Notes under the pieces: generated by a model
Databases searched by the model: none
The model's input: only the letters and a program-made list of their open reading frames with translations
Told to the model about the DNA's origin: nothing
DNA from: Lingula anatina
Taxonomy: Eukaryota; Brachiopoda; Lingulata; Lingulida; Lingulidae
Direction: 5' to 3'
Assembly: GCF_001039355.2 (NCBI RefSeq)
Contig: NW_019774547.1
Span: 62,001-126,000 of the forward strand
Length of the DNA stretch: 64,000 nucleotides
Position numbers and translations under genes: made by a program
In this document: piece by piece, positions 53,701 through 63,800 of the stretch
How the letters are laid out: each line of letters starts with the position of its first letter
Position numbering within the stretch: position 1 is the first letter of the stretch

Positions 53701-54403
53701 TCCCAAAATCTTTTTAAACATTTTTGCATATCTTTGAAGATGAAAAGAAAACCAGCATTAAAAATTTAAAGAATCATCAATCTCCAACTTGAACTGCACT
53801 TCATGCTACTAAGTAAACCCAGCAGCTTGATCTGCATAATTAAGCACATGAAATATCACTGCGAACAGGCAAAACACCAGCATTGTTCTTCATTTGTTAT
53901 AGTAACAAGAATTATGCACAACTATGGTGATGTGAAAAAAAATCAGGTAATGACAATATGAACAAACACTAGTTATGAACAATGCCACATGAACATTGCC
54001 TAACTCAAACGTCTATCTGGGTCATTGACTGAATTGAGGATCATTTTTTAAGAATTCATTACCAAGATGTTGTCAGGCAATAAAATTCTTATAAACTTGG
54101 GAATAGAAAAATCGTTTGGCTTAGCCGTAAAATGTGGGTTTGTGGATGCTGGATCATTCTTAAGAGTGAAGAGGCATCCGAAACGTTATCACGATCAGTC
54201 TAGGCAGTAACAACACTAACACAGTAAGTTGAGTAACAGTGACAGAGACCGCACGTCTGTCAACAGCAAAAGGGGGAGATATTAGTAGGAAGATATTAGT
54301 AAAGCTGACGGATCGGCTCATTGGAAGATGTAACACTACGTATCTATTATTGAAAAGCCATTTTAAACACAGATCTTAGAGCTACATGCAACAACATTAC
54401 CAT
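20522..54403 (-). CDS. CABIN1: CABIN1 (calcineurin-binding protein cabin-1), complete 43-exon gene
   Basis: I reconstructed 43 coding exons (coordinates in the block entries below). All junctions are GT-AG, phases agree at every one, and the coding sum is 7290 nt: 2429 residues plus stop, against about 2220 in human. The order is: N-terminal TPR array (exons 2-8), a Pro/Thr/Val-rich linker and basic NLS (exons 11-12), helical TPR-like body (exons 15-36), a very large acidic disordered exon (37), a second helical block (38-41) and a disordered C terminus (42-43). Vertebrate Cabin1 is a nuclear scaffold that joins HIRA-UBN1-ASF1a in H3.3 deposition and represses calcineurin and MEF2; these functions are known from vertebrates and inferred here. 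The start is the ATG that closes exon 1 (54401-54403); the next exon gives [10 protein letters not shown], matching the vertebrate N terminus. A GPCR gene lies antisense in the 29510-41036 intron. Confidence 0.95.
21944..23418 (-). CDS. CABIN1: CABIN1 exons 38-41: second conserved helical block
   Basis: Exons 23305-23418, 22846-23009, 22259-22505 and 21944-22018, residues 1881-2080. They encode [37 protein letters not shown] and [14 protein letters not shown], with direct vertebrate counterparts ([37 protein letters not shown]), then helices [20 protein letters not shown] and [19 protein letters not shown]. Confidence 0.93.
23070..23130. repeat. Short tandem duplication in a CABIN1 intron
   Basis: Two adjacent copies, about 29-30 bp each, of gttgtgttaaatac-caatctacaatat, differing at one or two bases, in the intron between exons 38 and 39. 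Confidence 0.85.
23881..25609 (-). CDS. CABIN1: CABIN1 exon 37: 577-residue acidic disordered exon
   Basis: A single 1729-nt exon between a tttcag acceptor (next to 25609) and a gtagat donor (next to 23881). It encodes residues 1304-1880. Almost all is low-complexity Glu/Asp/Ser/Thr/Lys sequence without a recognisable fold. Only the last 45 or so residues ([23 protein letters not shown]) return to a conserved TPR helix pair. Vertebrate Cabin1 also has a disordered insert here but a much shorter one, which largely explains the greater length of this protein. The long open frame on the opposite strand (24293-24916) is a shadow of this exon. Confidence 0.9.
25838..42478 (-). CDS. CABIN1: CABIN1 exons 28-36: conserved TPR core
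   Basis: Exons 42377-42478, 42144-42198, 41791-41875, 41435-41497, 41037-41148, 29348-29509, 27065-27277, 26474-26566 and 25838-25986, residues 960-1304. This is the best conserved part: [86 protein letters not shown] and [20 protein letters not shown] all have near-identical vertebrate counterparts. The intron between exons 32 and 33 (29510-41036) is 11.5 kb and hosts a GPCR gene on the other strand. Confidence 0.94.
26225..26275. repeat. (ATT)n microsatellite
   Basis: About seventeen uninterrupted ATT units, in the CABIN1 intron between exons 35 and 36. Confidence 0.97.
31689..31772. repeat. (CT)n(TA)n compound microsatellite
   Basis: About 65 bp of CT repeats with one interruption, followed directly by about ten TA units, some 70 bp left of the foldback element. 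Confidence 0.96.
32653..32742. repeat. G-rich minisatellite, unit ggggggaattgtcc
   Basis: Five to six imperfect copies of a unit of about 13-17 bp built on a run of Gs followed by aattgtc. Two complementary copies (gacaattccccc, gacgattccccc) occur at the left side of the foldback element (31902-31940), so the array has grown on one arm only. Confidence 0.85.
32755..32991. mobile_element. Nested 237-bp snapback element
   Basis: The left arm (32755-32848) and right arm (about 32899-32991) are inverted copies with roughly a dozen mismatches over about 94 bp. The outermost bases are ggtgtttattcaaa and its complement tttgaatagacacc, and cactttgtgacagcaca is perfect in both arms. The loop holds a smaller inverted repeat (ttctcataac / gttatgagaa). 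Non-coding. Confidence 0.9.
33044..33114. repeat. (TTTA)n followed by (TG)n(CG)n
   Basis: About eleven TTTA units, then ttttcag, then TG repeats running into CG repeats, directly at the right end of the foldback element. Confidence 0.95.
37892..37896 (+). promoter_or_regulatory. Probable 3' splice site just before the GPCR start codon
   Basis: A pyrimidine-rich run (ttttattccttattctag) ends at AG 37892-37893, only three bases before the ATG at 37897. This suggests the coding exon is preceded by a spliced 5' UTR exon further upstream, whose position cannot be read from the sequence. Confidence 0.45.
37897..39546 (+). CDS. Class A aminergic-type GPCR, histamine H3/H4-like, single coding exon
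   Basis: 549 residues, seven membrane segments. Residues 1-30 are extracellular with two N-glycosylation sites (NAS 13, NHS 16). Hallmarks by Ballesteros numbering: N49 (1.50), D77 (2.50), C104 (3.25) with C185 in loop 2, D111 (3.32, the amine-binding aspartate), E128-R129-F130 in place of DRY, W156 (4.50), E201 (5.46), P205 (5.50), C473-W474-S475-P476-Y477 (6.47-6.51), Y506 (7.43) and N512-P513-F514-I515-Y516. The third intracellular loop is very long (about 221-460, basic, Ser/Thr-rich), as in muscarinic and histamine H3 receptors. D3.32 with E5.46 and Y6.51 is the H3/H4 ligand-site combination; K505 at 7.42, normally Gly, is odd. The ligand is unproven. It lies antisense in a CABIN1 intron. 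AATAAA follows near 39684. Confidence 0.9.
   Translation: MSDRMESSSLLYNASNHSLEYHEDFHQHTIYPLFSTLMTLIMVISIAGNSVVVAAMAKTKRLQKLRHFFIYSLALSDIGVAVTAMPFHTIQLYQGGWRLPWTACMVYQGFDISCNTVSVFNLVAISLERFYSISYPMQYDRCVTSRKLKWIIFMLWFASFTYGFLQLLWLDRGSFENNSDILDKCTYKPDFIYSIVVRILEFWLPLCTMVVVYFRIYCIVKQQVKMHEKLMHRITSSNVLSEQGSELHQREPLLSVKEEDENEENKDSTSIQINIHGLEKCSTYDGDLFKDFVLNYKKYYEKPVKKEYIRKRRNTACMSRPILRKQRPRQLKTYRSASLPSDLDQNSTFLPAWMHEIQIRINPYQNNASHADEKNEYRNYSREISTTMKDIIQNPLDLQTTAFSFMPGTRPRRVSMVKGCTVEGMEIKPQKNKLYIKFKKWYKTHKAKLRRRLHKDSFASKLFALIIAAFVICWSPYGVTLSLHTPCATDYCVHSIFWEFVVLLKYANSAVNPFIYAFYSKEFRDAFWRVLHCHPHKNLFERNSTTSFK
39743..39802. repeat. A-tract plus 21-bp tandem repeat downstream of the GPCR
   Basis: About eighteen As are followed by two copies of a 21-bp unit (aaatcggaacaaatcttgaa) at 39761-39781 and 39782-39801. 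Confidence 0.9.
41701..41784. repeat. (CA)n microsatellite
   Basis: About forty CA units with one TA interruption, ending a few bases from the donor of CABIN1 exon 30 (exon begins at 41791 on the plus strand). On the minus strand this puts a TG repeat just downstream of the 5' splice site. Confidence 0.97.
41883..42056. repeat. Diverged 94-bp tandem duplication
   Basis: Copy 1 starts at 41883 and copy 2 at 41977; both read aggaaaatatt.taacaaata and continue with collinear blocks (ccattttcatt, aactttttta ttta). The duplication lies in the intron just upstream, on the minus strand, of CABIN1 exon 30. Confidence 0.85.
42684..47698 (-). CDS. CABIN1: CABIN1 exons 15-27: helical TPR-like body
   Basis: Exons 47545-47698, 47272-47349, 47010-47049, 46310-46383, 46002-46123, 45562-45632, 45255-45348, 44918-45051, 44605-44685, 44311-44435, 43931-44104, 43276-43392 and 42684-42891, to residue 959. 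Diagnostic matches to vertebrate Cabin1 are [65 protein letters not shown] and [18 protein letters not shown]. Exon 22 uses an unusual donor, gtttga. A 367-bp transposon (46551-46917) sits in the intron between exons 17 and 18. Confidence 0.92.
45748..45922. repeat. 31-bp perfect direct repeat flanking an AT-rich segment
   Basis: The sequence gtcaaaccagacatgtgaca continuing for 31 bp occurs at 45748-45778 and identically at 45892-45922. The 113 bp between are AT-rich with internal aaaagtttttatt repeats. It lies in the CABIN1 intron between exons 19 and 20. Confidence 0.92.
46542..46926. mobile_element. 367-bp CpG-rich MITE with degenerate ~55-bp TIRs and 9-bp target duplication
   Basis: The element spans 46551-46917. 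It begins cactcggaactactcgg and ends with the complement of caatcggcaatcctcgg; similarity of the two ends extends about 50-55 bp with an indel (shared: ccgca, acctcgga.gt). It is flanked by a perfect 9-bp direct repeat, acttctttg (46542-46550 and 46918-46926). It is much richer in CpG than the surrounding intron and has no long ORF. Long imperfect TIRs plus 9-bp duplication suggest a Mutator-like derivative (inference). Confidence 0.88.
48040..49680 (-). CDS. CABIN1: CABIN1 exons 9-14: linker and nuclear localisation signal
   Basis: Exons 49580-49680, 49368-49434, 49011-49251, 48694-48806, 48340-48422 and 48040-48137, to about residue 468. They contain [14 protein letters not shown] (vertebrate WKCLGESLLAMYN), a Thr/Val/Pro-rich low-complexity stretch (exon 11), then a strongly basic cluster, [15 protein letters not shown] and VKRRSAR (exon 12), which is the likely NLS. 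Exon 13 has [19 protein letters not shown], close to the vertebrate sequence. Exon 14 is acidic. Confidence 0.92.
49880..50460. other. CpG-richer patch with small palindrome in CABIN1 intron 8
   Basis: The patch starts with an inverted repeat (gtcaccaagtt ... ttcaaacaactgcgca / tgcgctgtttgaa ... aagttggtga, about 49880-49957). A more GC-rich, CpG-containing stretch follows (50270-50400). A 100-codon minus-strand open frame (50146-50448) has no recognisable domain. It could be an old insertion; no target duplication was found. Confidence 0.4.
50953..54403 (-). CDS. CABIN1: CABIN1 exons 1-8: N-terminal TPR block
   Basis: Coding exons 54401-54403 (ATG only), 53533-53619, 53259-53372, 52853-52990, 52209-52310, 51785-51863, 51432-51561 and 50953-51001 encode residues 1-234. 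After a short acidic N terminus come TPR helices: [29 protein letters not shown], then [56 protein letters not shown] and [22 protein letters not shown]. They follow the vertebrate Cabin1 TPRs residue for residue in spacing. This is the region through which TPR scaffolds bind partners. Evidence quoted here is broken into helix-sized pieces. Confidence 0.93.
52331..52509. mobile_element. 169-bp MITE with TIRs in a CABIN1 intron
   Basis: The element spans 52336-52504. The left end is caggggcagatccag and the right end complements caagggcggatttaa. The direct repeat taaag flanks it (52331-52335 and 52505-52509). Internal gacagtcttcc/gactgtcttccg/ggaagac motifs add foldback symmetry. The caggggcggatcc-type terminus is common among animal hAT-like MITEs, but those make 8-bp duplications and only 5 bp match here, so the class is uncertain. 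Confidence 0.75.
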
Positions 54404-54840
54404 TCTTGTTTTTGTCCGAAATTAGCAACTCCATAAATAGCGCCAGAGCTAAGTTACTTTACCCACTTCAAGTTATTCTCGAAAAAAATATTTTTATTGA
54501 ACATTCATATTTATACAATAACACAATTAAATTGCTAACAATATTAATCAAAATAAATGTTTTATAACAGAAAATTTGACTTTCATATTTTAAAATCTAA
54601 AAAGGTATGACCATTTAGTGTAAAAAAATAGCTTAAATCTCTTAGCTAACTTCCGTAAAATCTGTCATTTGCTGTGTACCCCCGACTAAAATACATTTGT
54701 ATTCATAGCGATATATAATGATATTTTCAATTTAAAATATTTAATTTTTATTATTTTCTTTTGTTCTTGTATAGATATAAATGTTCGGTAGAAGTTGCAC
54801 ATTGTAGATATGTGAATAATTAATAAATGCTTGACAGAGG
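54404..54840. promoter_or_regulatory. Divergent promoter region between CABIN1 and the downstream gene
   Basis: CABIN1 (minus) starts coding at 54403 and the proposed first exon of the plus-strand gene ends at 54924, so the two starts are within about 500 bp. This head-to-head spacing is typical of a shared bidirectional promoter. No TATA or CCAAT box is convincing. The 5' UTR of CABIN1 lies in the left part of this region. Confidence 0.5.
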
Positions 54841-57800
54841 GAGGCTATGGGAACAGCTCTATCACAGAAAATCGGGAGTGCGAGAGGCGGCCGGCGGCAA
54901 AACTTAACATCACTCAAATAACCGGTAAGTTATTATCCGAATGAAATGGTCACTATCAGTTTATGACATTGTTTTTACATTAATTAAATTACACCTTCGT
55001 AACACAAGAAACCAAATAATAGTCATGGACAGCTTGATGTAAACTTGTAAATTTTGTTCAAGCTCATTCTTCAATCAGCCAATGCATGATTGAAAGTTGA
55101 ACAAGTATTTTAGTGTAATATTACAAAATATTTTGGGGTATTGTATATGAAGTCAACACATATATGATAGTATTTTCTCTCAAAAACAGTGATATTATGA
55201 ATGGCACTTGTGACAATTCATGGAAAGCACTCTATATCATGGGTAACGAATATACGTACTAGTACATTGATTCATTGACTGACAAAAGTGAGTGAAACTT
55301 GAATGAAATAAGAAATGAATTGTAGTAAGAAAACAAGACAGTGGTTAATCCAGGATGAGGGAGTAACAATTTGTTTTTTTTTCCCTTTCTGGATCAACTG
55401 AAGTGCTCATGTACACCTATTTACTTCTCTATCTCAAGTACACTTCTTTGTGTACCCAGTACATATGTATTCATCTACATGTAACATGCTATAAGAGAGA
55501 CAGAGGCTCATAGAGCTAAATCTTGGAAGAGAAAATGCCTCAGGTCAGCTCAAACTGTCATGTTTAGGGTGGCCTTGCAAATGGACTGAATGGACCAGCT
55601 GATGTCCATAAGTGTGAAAACATTGTATACTAAGCTGATCTTGATTAGGATAAACAGAGCCTGAATTAACTTTTCACTGACTCACTGACATACATATATA
55701 GATTGATAGTGAGAGTAAGCTTTACAGGATGCTGTCTGTCTCACATTGAGAGAACATGTAAAACTGGAATTATAATTGTTCTAATGAGAGTAAACTCCTG
55801 TTAGTGTTGTCTTAATGTTCATTTTCATTAGTTTCATTTAGATATAACATACATAAAAAACTAGCAGCAAATTGACTATCAGTGGATTTCCAACTTTTTT
55901 GGGTGGTGTTGGTGCTTACAACAGTAAACTTTTCGGGTGTTTCATTCCTGCATGTATTTTACTGTGAGTATTAGTTAGAAATTGCAGCATTGTGTAATAT
56001 GATAGCTTAACATAGTTGACAATATGGTTCAGGGCTTAATTGCAAAACTGTAGCATGTCTGCAAATTAAAGAATTGTGCAGTACTTTGGTTGACTTTGAA
56101 ATTGTGTTTTATTTTTCACAGTGTATGTGGTCAAATGGTAATGTTGATGCATGCAGCTTAAAATCAGGATATACTCCTGCTTACTTGAATACTGAAATCT
56201 CATATAAAAAACTCTTCAAATGAATCATTTATACGCTGTATCAACTGTAATCCATATTTGAAAAGGGTACTCTTTTGGCTTTTAGCACCGTCACTGCTGT
56301 ATCTTCTTTTCTATTGCTACCCACATTGAAAAACTCATTCTTTTTCATGACTAATACTGACTAACATAACAGTACAATGAAGACATACAAGACATACGTA
56401 ATCCAGAAGTTGTATGCAGAACATCTTCATACCAAGCATGTTCAATCAACCCATGGACAGATTGTAATATCCTTAGGTATTGTCACTGGAGGCCAATGTA
56501 ATATAATTGATTTCATGTGCCATTGTTGCTAGAGGAATGCTTTATTGATGGTGCTTCATATGAAACAGAATGAGCAATTGGTTTGCATACTAGCAAGCTT
56601 TGTTGATTTTTAACTATTTCTATTGTGCTACAAGTGCCATATATTTGAAAACCAGACAGGATTTGACAAGTAGGGCAGAGAAGTTCTTTCTTTTTATGTG
56701 CTTTTGCATTAACATTTTTGTTTTTAGAACACCAATATTGACTTCATTGGTAAGTGCTACTGCTTAATGACAACATTAATTTTGAATTCTAAATCTTAAT
56801 TAGCATAACATCTCATTCATGAAATGTCATGTTTTGTGATATTTTACATTTTGTGCAGTGCATTACTAGTAACTGATATTATGCTTTATGCCTGCATACT
56901 TTGCAAAGGTTGTTAGCATGCATATTATTACTGGTTTCTGAAACTTATTTTTTAATTTTACACTTGGTACCACCCTTTACCATTTTAGATTATATACAAG
57001 GGTTTTTCATATCATCAAATATTATTCATTTATTATAGATATCACACGAGTGTTGAAAATGAAAGAAAATAAGTGTATTTCGGTACTTCAAGATTACTTC
57101 CACTGCACCAGTGAGACCTGTTTTATCTAGTACTAGTATTGAGTTAGTTTACTCCTATCCACTTGGAGTCAATACGAAACCTGGTACTTTTTGTTGACAC
57201 ATTGCCCAGCTGTCCAGATATTGGATCATAAGTCAAGTACGATCATGAGATGTCAAGATATAGACTGAGTGCTGGACCACTCAAATATTTATCTCCCCCT
57301 TTTGATAAGTACTTCCTACATAATTGTTTAATTATGTACATATAATTTTGTATTTATTTCATATTGAATTTAAACATTTGTACATAGCAGTTGTTTCTGG
57401 CAGATGTAAGTAGTTGTATGATGTGGTGTCATGAAATATACACAACTGACCTATTTGATGTCTGACTGCACAATCCAATAATTCTATCTTGGCTAATAAG
57501 TTAGAACTCTCAATATCATACTCGGTATTGTTTGAAACTGGTTTCTCATATTGATTGAACTTTGTCAGTGTACATCACGTGTAAGTCTCTCTTTTGTGGA
57601 TTTTCTATCTAATTAGGCTAGTTTTCAGACATGGTATGGTGTTCATATAGGTAGTTATCACCCTTTGATATTCTAGTGATCTAAGGATGTGTTAAACCTA
57701 CAGAGCAGTTTTTATGTTGTCCAATAGATATATTCACCAATGACTTTCACCTGTATTCCAACAAAAACCCTCTATGTCAACAAAGGTGTATTAGCATTTA

Positions 57801-60800
57801 TATCACTGTATAGGCAGCCTGTGTAGTACTTCATCCCTGAAAATACAATCAATACAGTAACAAACGTGTTGGTTTAGGTGTGCATAGATTCTGTTCTACA
57901 TCAGGGCACAGGAGAATGTTTGAATAGTGAAATTTGTTTTTCTTTTATACTGACTTACTCGCTTTCTGTAAACAAAGAAATCCCTCCAGTCCTATGTGTG
58001 ACTCATGCTAGAAGTATAATCGTATTATTTCCGCACTAATTTTTAGCCACTTTTTACCACAATGCTATTGTCAGTATAATATTCATGAACTCATTTTATT
58101 CCACTAAATTATATCTCCTCACTCCAGTCTGCCTTTCTGTGTGTTTGCATTTGATAAGGATGTGGACAGATGAGAGGATGGAGAGCCAGAAATGCAAGTA
58201 TCTTATAATAATTACTTATTTTATGGCAAATTGTGGTTTAATTTTTTGACATTCATTTTTGTTTTAAAATAGTTCTTGGACACAAGAATTGCTTTAACAA
58301 AAATTTTAAATGATAAGAATGACTTCCTTTTTAGCGACTTTTATATCACCATTGACCAAGTTATGTTTTACTATCATTGTCCGGCAATATATTTTTTTTA
58401 TTGAAGACTACTTTTTTGTTAGATGTTATATACATGTAGTAGTATACTTATTAAGAATAAATATTAGAGGGGGCAGGAGAGCCAGATGTTTGTTTATTTA
58501 TAACCATCCTGCGTATATTTTTCATATGGATTCAGCATCTGAGTAACCCTTACCTCATATTAATGCACATTTACCTGAGATGAACGTCTCGTACCGTTAG
58601 CTTGTTGACGTGGGTAAATGACTGAGCCAGGAGTTGGCAATGCCAGTTCGCCAGTTCTCACCCACACAGTTCTAAGTTTTACGTACATGGATTAGGTAGT
58701 TAATGAAACATTTAGAAAGTAGCTCAGGGTAGAAATATTTGCTTTTTTACCACAGCCTCAGTTCAGTCATTTTGCCCTAGGGGTGAATCCCTGTAGTATT
58801 ATTTTACTTAGGTCTCCACTGCAAAGGTTACATTTTTTAATCTTACTGCAAGCTATATGGCCAGCAGATATACATTCATTTGACCTTTGTGTAATAGACC
58901 ATAATAACTCACTCATGAAAACCTTCCTTGCTGAAAAAATTGGCTACCCGTTACTTTACACAGGAAAAACCATGTTTGGTCAGTAAGGATTTTATGATGA
59001 TCCCTGTATAAACCTGAATGCCATATAGAACATACATGCATATGATTGACGGTAAACAATTTTACAGTCAAAGCTCCAAATTATGAAGATGTTGTTAAGT
59101 CATATAGAGCCCTCACACTGTAACTAAACACTGACAGCTGATATGTTTTTGCAGCTATTATCTAGTATAGTTGTCAATACTGAATTTTTAGTATTAAAGG
59201 CAAACTTATGAAACGTTTTACACATATTTTCCTTTTTTGTATACACACGGCATTATGTGATTTTTGTGTAAAGAATCACTCTCTATTATATTTTGTTTCA
59301 TTTTAGTGTACTGCTGTTTAGAAATAAAAGAAATGTTCAGCTTAAAATTAGTCAGGAAGAATTTACTTCTGTTTCAAAATAATTTACTGTATTTCTGAGT
59401 CAGACAGATTGCTTTGATTCTTGTGCCAACTTTGAATTTGCATATATTTAGATTTAGCATCAGAAACAGTTGGTAAGAATGAATGGCATCACTGAACCAT
59501 TGAAGCTCCCAGAGCCCTCCAGTATATTGACCAAGAGGCAGACTGAGTCAGTGAAGTGCATTTTGCAGGATAAATTTAGCTTGGTGTTTATATTGGCCAT
59601 TTACATCATGGGCTGATTCTCCAATCAGGTGGAAGCTCCCCTGGAAAACATTGTTAGTAATACCTGTGTACACAACTTGTGAGACACACAGATTGTTTCT
59701 GCAGATCTTCCTCGTCACTCTGTATCTGTGTTCACATTTCTTGTTTTTCCTCTTTCAGGGGAGGAAAGTCAGTTGGCCAACATGTCAGCAGCAGTGGTAG
59801 AGAATCCCACAGAAGAAAATGGTAAGATAACCCCATGGTGAAATGTTCTTGCTGTAAATGTCAAAGTATTCAAGATGGGGCCATGAGCCAAAATGTAAGC
59901 CTGTTTTTGGAGTTGTTGCCCAGACAGAGAGATGGCAATTCCTCTACTGAAAAAGCAGCTTAAAATTTTTATGAATGTTGTGTGCTGTTGTCTTTTCTCC
60001 TTATTTTTCCCACCCAGCTGGTCATGATTTCTCTAAAGGATGGGTTCGGGAGAGGGGCTTATTGTGGTGATATCGCATTTTAGCACCTTGATACTGCTTT
60101 TGTGGATCAACTGGGGAAAAAGGGAATAATGATAGATTTTTATTACTAACTTAGTATTATTTTTTATTTGCAGGGTGTTTCTGTAAGTTTTCATTAAATT
60201 CATTTCTAGTATTGTATATAATTCCCAACATGACATAAAAACCACAGTCCTGAAACTAGTTTATCAGAAATTTGTAGCTCACACAGATTAAGAATTAATA
60301 TGCTATTTGTCTGCAAATTAATATTTGATGTCTTGATTTGTTCTTACTATATTTGAAGGTGATTTTATATGCTTTTGTTAAATATAATTAACAGTACGGT
60401 AATTTTTAAAGATAATCAATAAACCAGGTTGTTTTAGTCTTTTGTTCAATAAACAAGTACAAGATATGATAAACAGGATTTGTTATCACTAGGAGGATCA
60501 GGTTTGAGATTGTTTAACACAACACTTTTTATTCATAACATTAATCATGGGAGGCTAAAGGAGAAATGAGTGTGTACCAATGAATCATACAACTTGTATG
60601 GCATATGTGATGAACGGCTATTATCTTAGTGATATGCTATGGCGATAATACCATTATAAGAACATTAATTGAAAATGATAGTATACTTTATTCTATTTTT
60701 GACCTATGATTATTCCCTGACCACTTAGAGAAAGTAAGACAAACTGTTAAGCCCACATGGCACTGTCCCATATAGTTGTACAGAACAAATAGGGATTTTT

Positions 60801-63800
60801 TTCAAAGGTAAAAAGCTTTTGTGTTTTATTTTTATCATATTTCATTTTTTCAATAACAGTCATTGGCCGTTACATGGGTTAGGGATTTTTATTGCAAATT
60901 GATGGTTACCAGAAGTAATCTCTTTTTGATATGACAACGTTAATGTATGATGAATGATAACAGTCAGGTAAAGTGTGGAAACTATATATCAAACATGTAA
61001 TCACTGTCAGTTGCTAGGGAAAATGAAAATGGATGGCGTTTAAAGTGGAAAAAATGTGAACAATTTAATTGTTTAATCTTTTTCATATTTTTTTAGTTTG
61101 AAAAAAAGAATAATGTTCCACTCAAATTCAAGCCACATACTTAAAGCAGATAAACATCAATATAAAAATGTAACAGATATATATTTATCCTGTCCAAGGC
61201 CCTGTTCCCCCATTTTAAGAGTCCAGTGGTCCTCTGTGGATTAATCAGTGGCTGGCATGTGACTGACACATTACATGAATAAATTTTTAACTGATGATCA
61301 GTAACACTGTCCCTCTCTTTGTCGCTGTAGGCTTCACAGTGGACCTTGGCTCTCGGCTGGCTATTTTTGAGCAACAGGAACAGGGGGACTTTGGAAGGCC
61401 ACCCATTGGAAGGACAAAAAACAGAGGGTTCAGGATGTTTCAGGTATTGTGTAACATATGAACGTGGTGTCACTGTGTTTTTTAAATTGACAAAACATGA
61501 CAAACTGCATTGAAAGCATGTACAGATGTGTATGAAATATAAAGGGTGGAGTTGATGTTTATGTGGGAACTACATAATTCCTACAACTACTGGGAGGTAT
61601 CATTCGTGGATTTTTTTCAAAAATTAAAACTTGAGTTACACTCTTAGCAGGAGTTAACTCCATTGAAATTGCCTCTTTACAAAAAGAAGTGCACATCTGT
61701 ATTGTAAATTTTCTCCATGCAGCACAGTACACACTAACGTCAAACTTCAAAGAATGAATACCATCTCCTCCATCAGTCTCTTAAGGCCTTACCTTTCTGT
61801 AATAGCCATACAGGTAATGCCTCAGAAGTTCAGTAATACAGTCTGCATACTACGGTTACATTATTTAAGTTACGGTATTCACTTAGAACCCAGCCGTAAT
61901 CTGATGGCTAGGTGCAGAGAGCAGCGTGAGGGAATATTTTGAAATTATAGATAATTCCCTGGCTTCCTTTGATAGTTCTGCAACATGCATCATGTGCTCT
62001 ACCAGGTTTTGGCTACTACATCAGCTACAGATGCTCTGATAAGCATACTGTCTGATAAATACATGTACTTCCGGTCATTGGGGATTCCATGTGGGATATT
62101 ATGCCTTTTGGTTGCTGATCAAAGAAATGGGCAGCCACAATGGTATTGAAAAATTTAACTAGAACTAACATTTAACCACTAGTAAACCACCAGAAAGAAT
62201 ATGTATAAATCTGAAGATAAATCAAAATGACAATTATTGAAAAGATGCTAACTGTTGTTTTCTGAAGTAGAAATTGCTTCATTATAACAGTTAAACCAGT
62301 CTCACTCAGCAGAAATTAATACTGTTACCACGTAATTTGGTTTTATAACAACATCACCCAACATCACTACAGATATTGCTGAATTAACGTTGAAGCTCAT
62401 ATCTATGCAATGTAGCCATGGCTTGATAGCATGAAATAAAAACTGAGAACAAAGCAGCTTTGGTCAAGATATAGTGTATCAGATGAGCATAAACTGCAGC
62501 CTTCAGGAGATAGGCCTGTAGCTGTGAGCCTGCAATATCTATGAATTTTACCAGGGCTTCCGAGCATGTGTATAATAATTAATGTAGAGATAAATCAGAA
62601 AATGTTAACCTGGTTAGTTTTCATCTTGAACCCTACACCAAATAAGCTTAAGGGTTCTTGCAGCCTACTTATATGCTTGAAATATAAATTTCAAGTGAGG
62701 AAATGTTGATTTTCGGAACAAATGACACTGGATGGGGAAATATAATTAGAAAAACCAGCTATACTACCAGTTGTGATATCATTTCTGATGACCAATCAGT
62801 GGGCTTGGGTGGCAACATTTAGCAGTTACCAGACAGTGACCTGTTGTATCTGGCAGAGGTTACAGTTCATGTCATTAGCATAAGTAGACTGGTCATTGTT
62901 ATCATTGTAACTCATCTTGAGCTGCTGATTTATCTGCTGTTGTTGCTGATACTGTGGCCAGGGTATAGAATTAAAGTTGCAGAGAAAGCATGGCACCTTG
63001 GTCACTGCCTGTGTTATGTAATGATATTGAATACAGGAGAATGTTGGCTTTTCTGTTCTCTGTAAGCTGATTTATTTATTGGTTTTCTCCTGAATTTGGT
63101 TCATTACTCTCTAGGGGATGTTCAGTATTGAAACCTTTTGACTTAGAAATAACTGGGACTCTTTACTTGGTCATCTAGAGAAAAGTGTGAGAAAAATTGG
63201 TTTTGTCTGTTGAAGGCAAAAGAATTTGAAGAATGATGACCCACTGTTTCACTATATCATAAACTGACATATAATGGCATTCTTCTCTAGTATACAACCA
63301 ACTATGGCTATGATGAACTGAATGGCTATTTCAACATTCATGCATAGCATGATATCATAAATGTTTGGGTGTGGGATATCTAAATTGCCCTTGAATGTTA
63401 GTCATGATATTTCATTTACTTATAATTTTGTATTAGTTACCTGTTCTCTTCATATCTTACTGCATCAAACCAATGCTTTGCACTTTGTTTTATCACAAAA
63501 GATGAAAGTTTCATTTTCAGAATCTTTTAATTATGAAAATACAAAGTGAATTGCTAACTTGCATTTGCTGTTGAGTGCAGGTGCATTCCCCCATTAGTAT
63601 ATATTTGCCTAACTTTTGTATTTTGGCGCTTCAATATTGTAGATCCTTTTGCTTCACAAGACCTCTTTTCTTTAAAGGAGAAGGCCTATACCCGGGGGAG
63701 GGGGGGTTAGAAAGAACCACCCTTGTTGTCAGGAAAAGGTTCATTCTGGTTTCATCGTAAAAGGTCCACTTTTTGGGGAAAAGACCCCCCTCTGAAATTG

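Noticed and set aside
61141-61503. 120-codon minus-strand open frame
   Set aside because: It overlaps the plus-strand exon 61331-61443 antisense, and that exon has better evidence (splice sites, matching phase).
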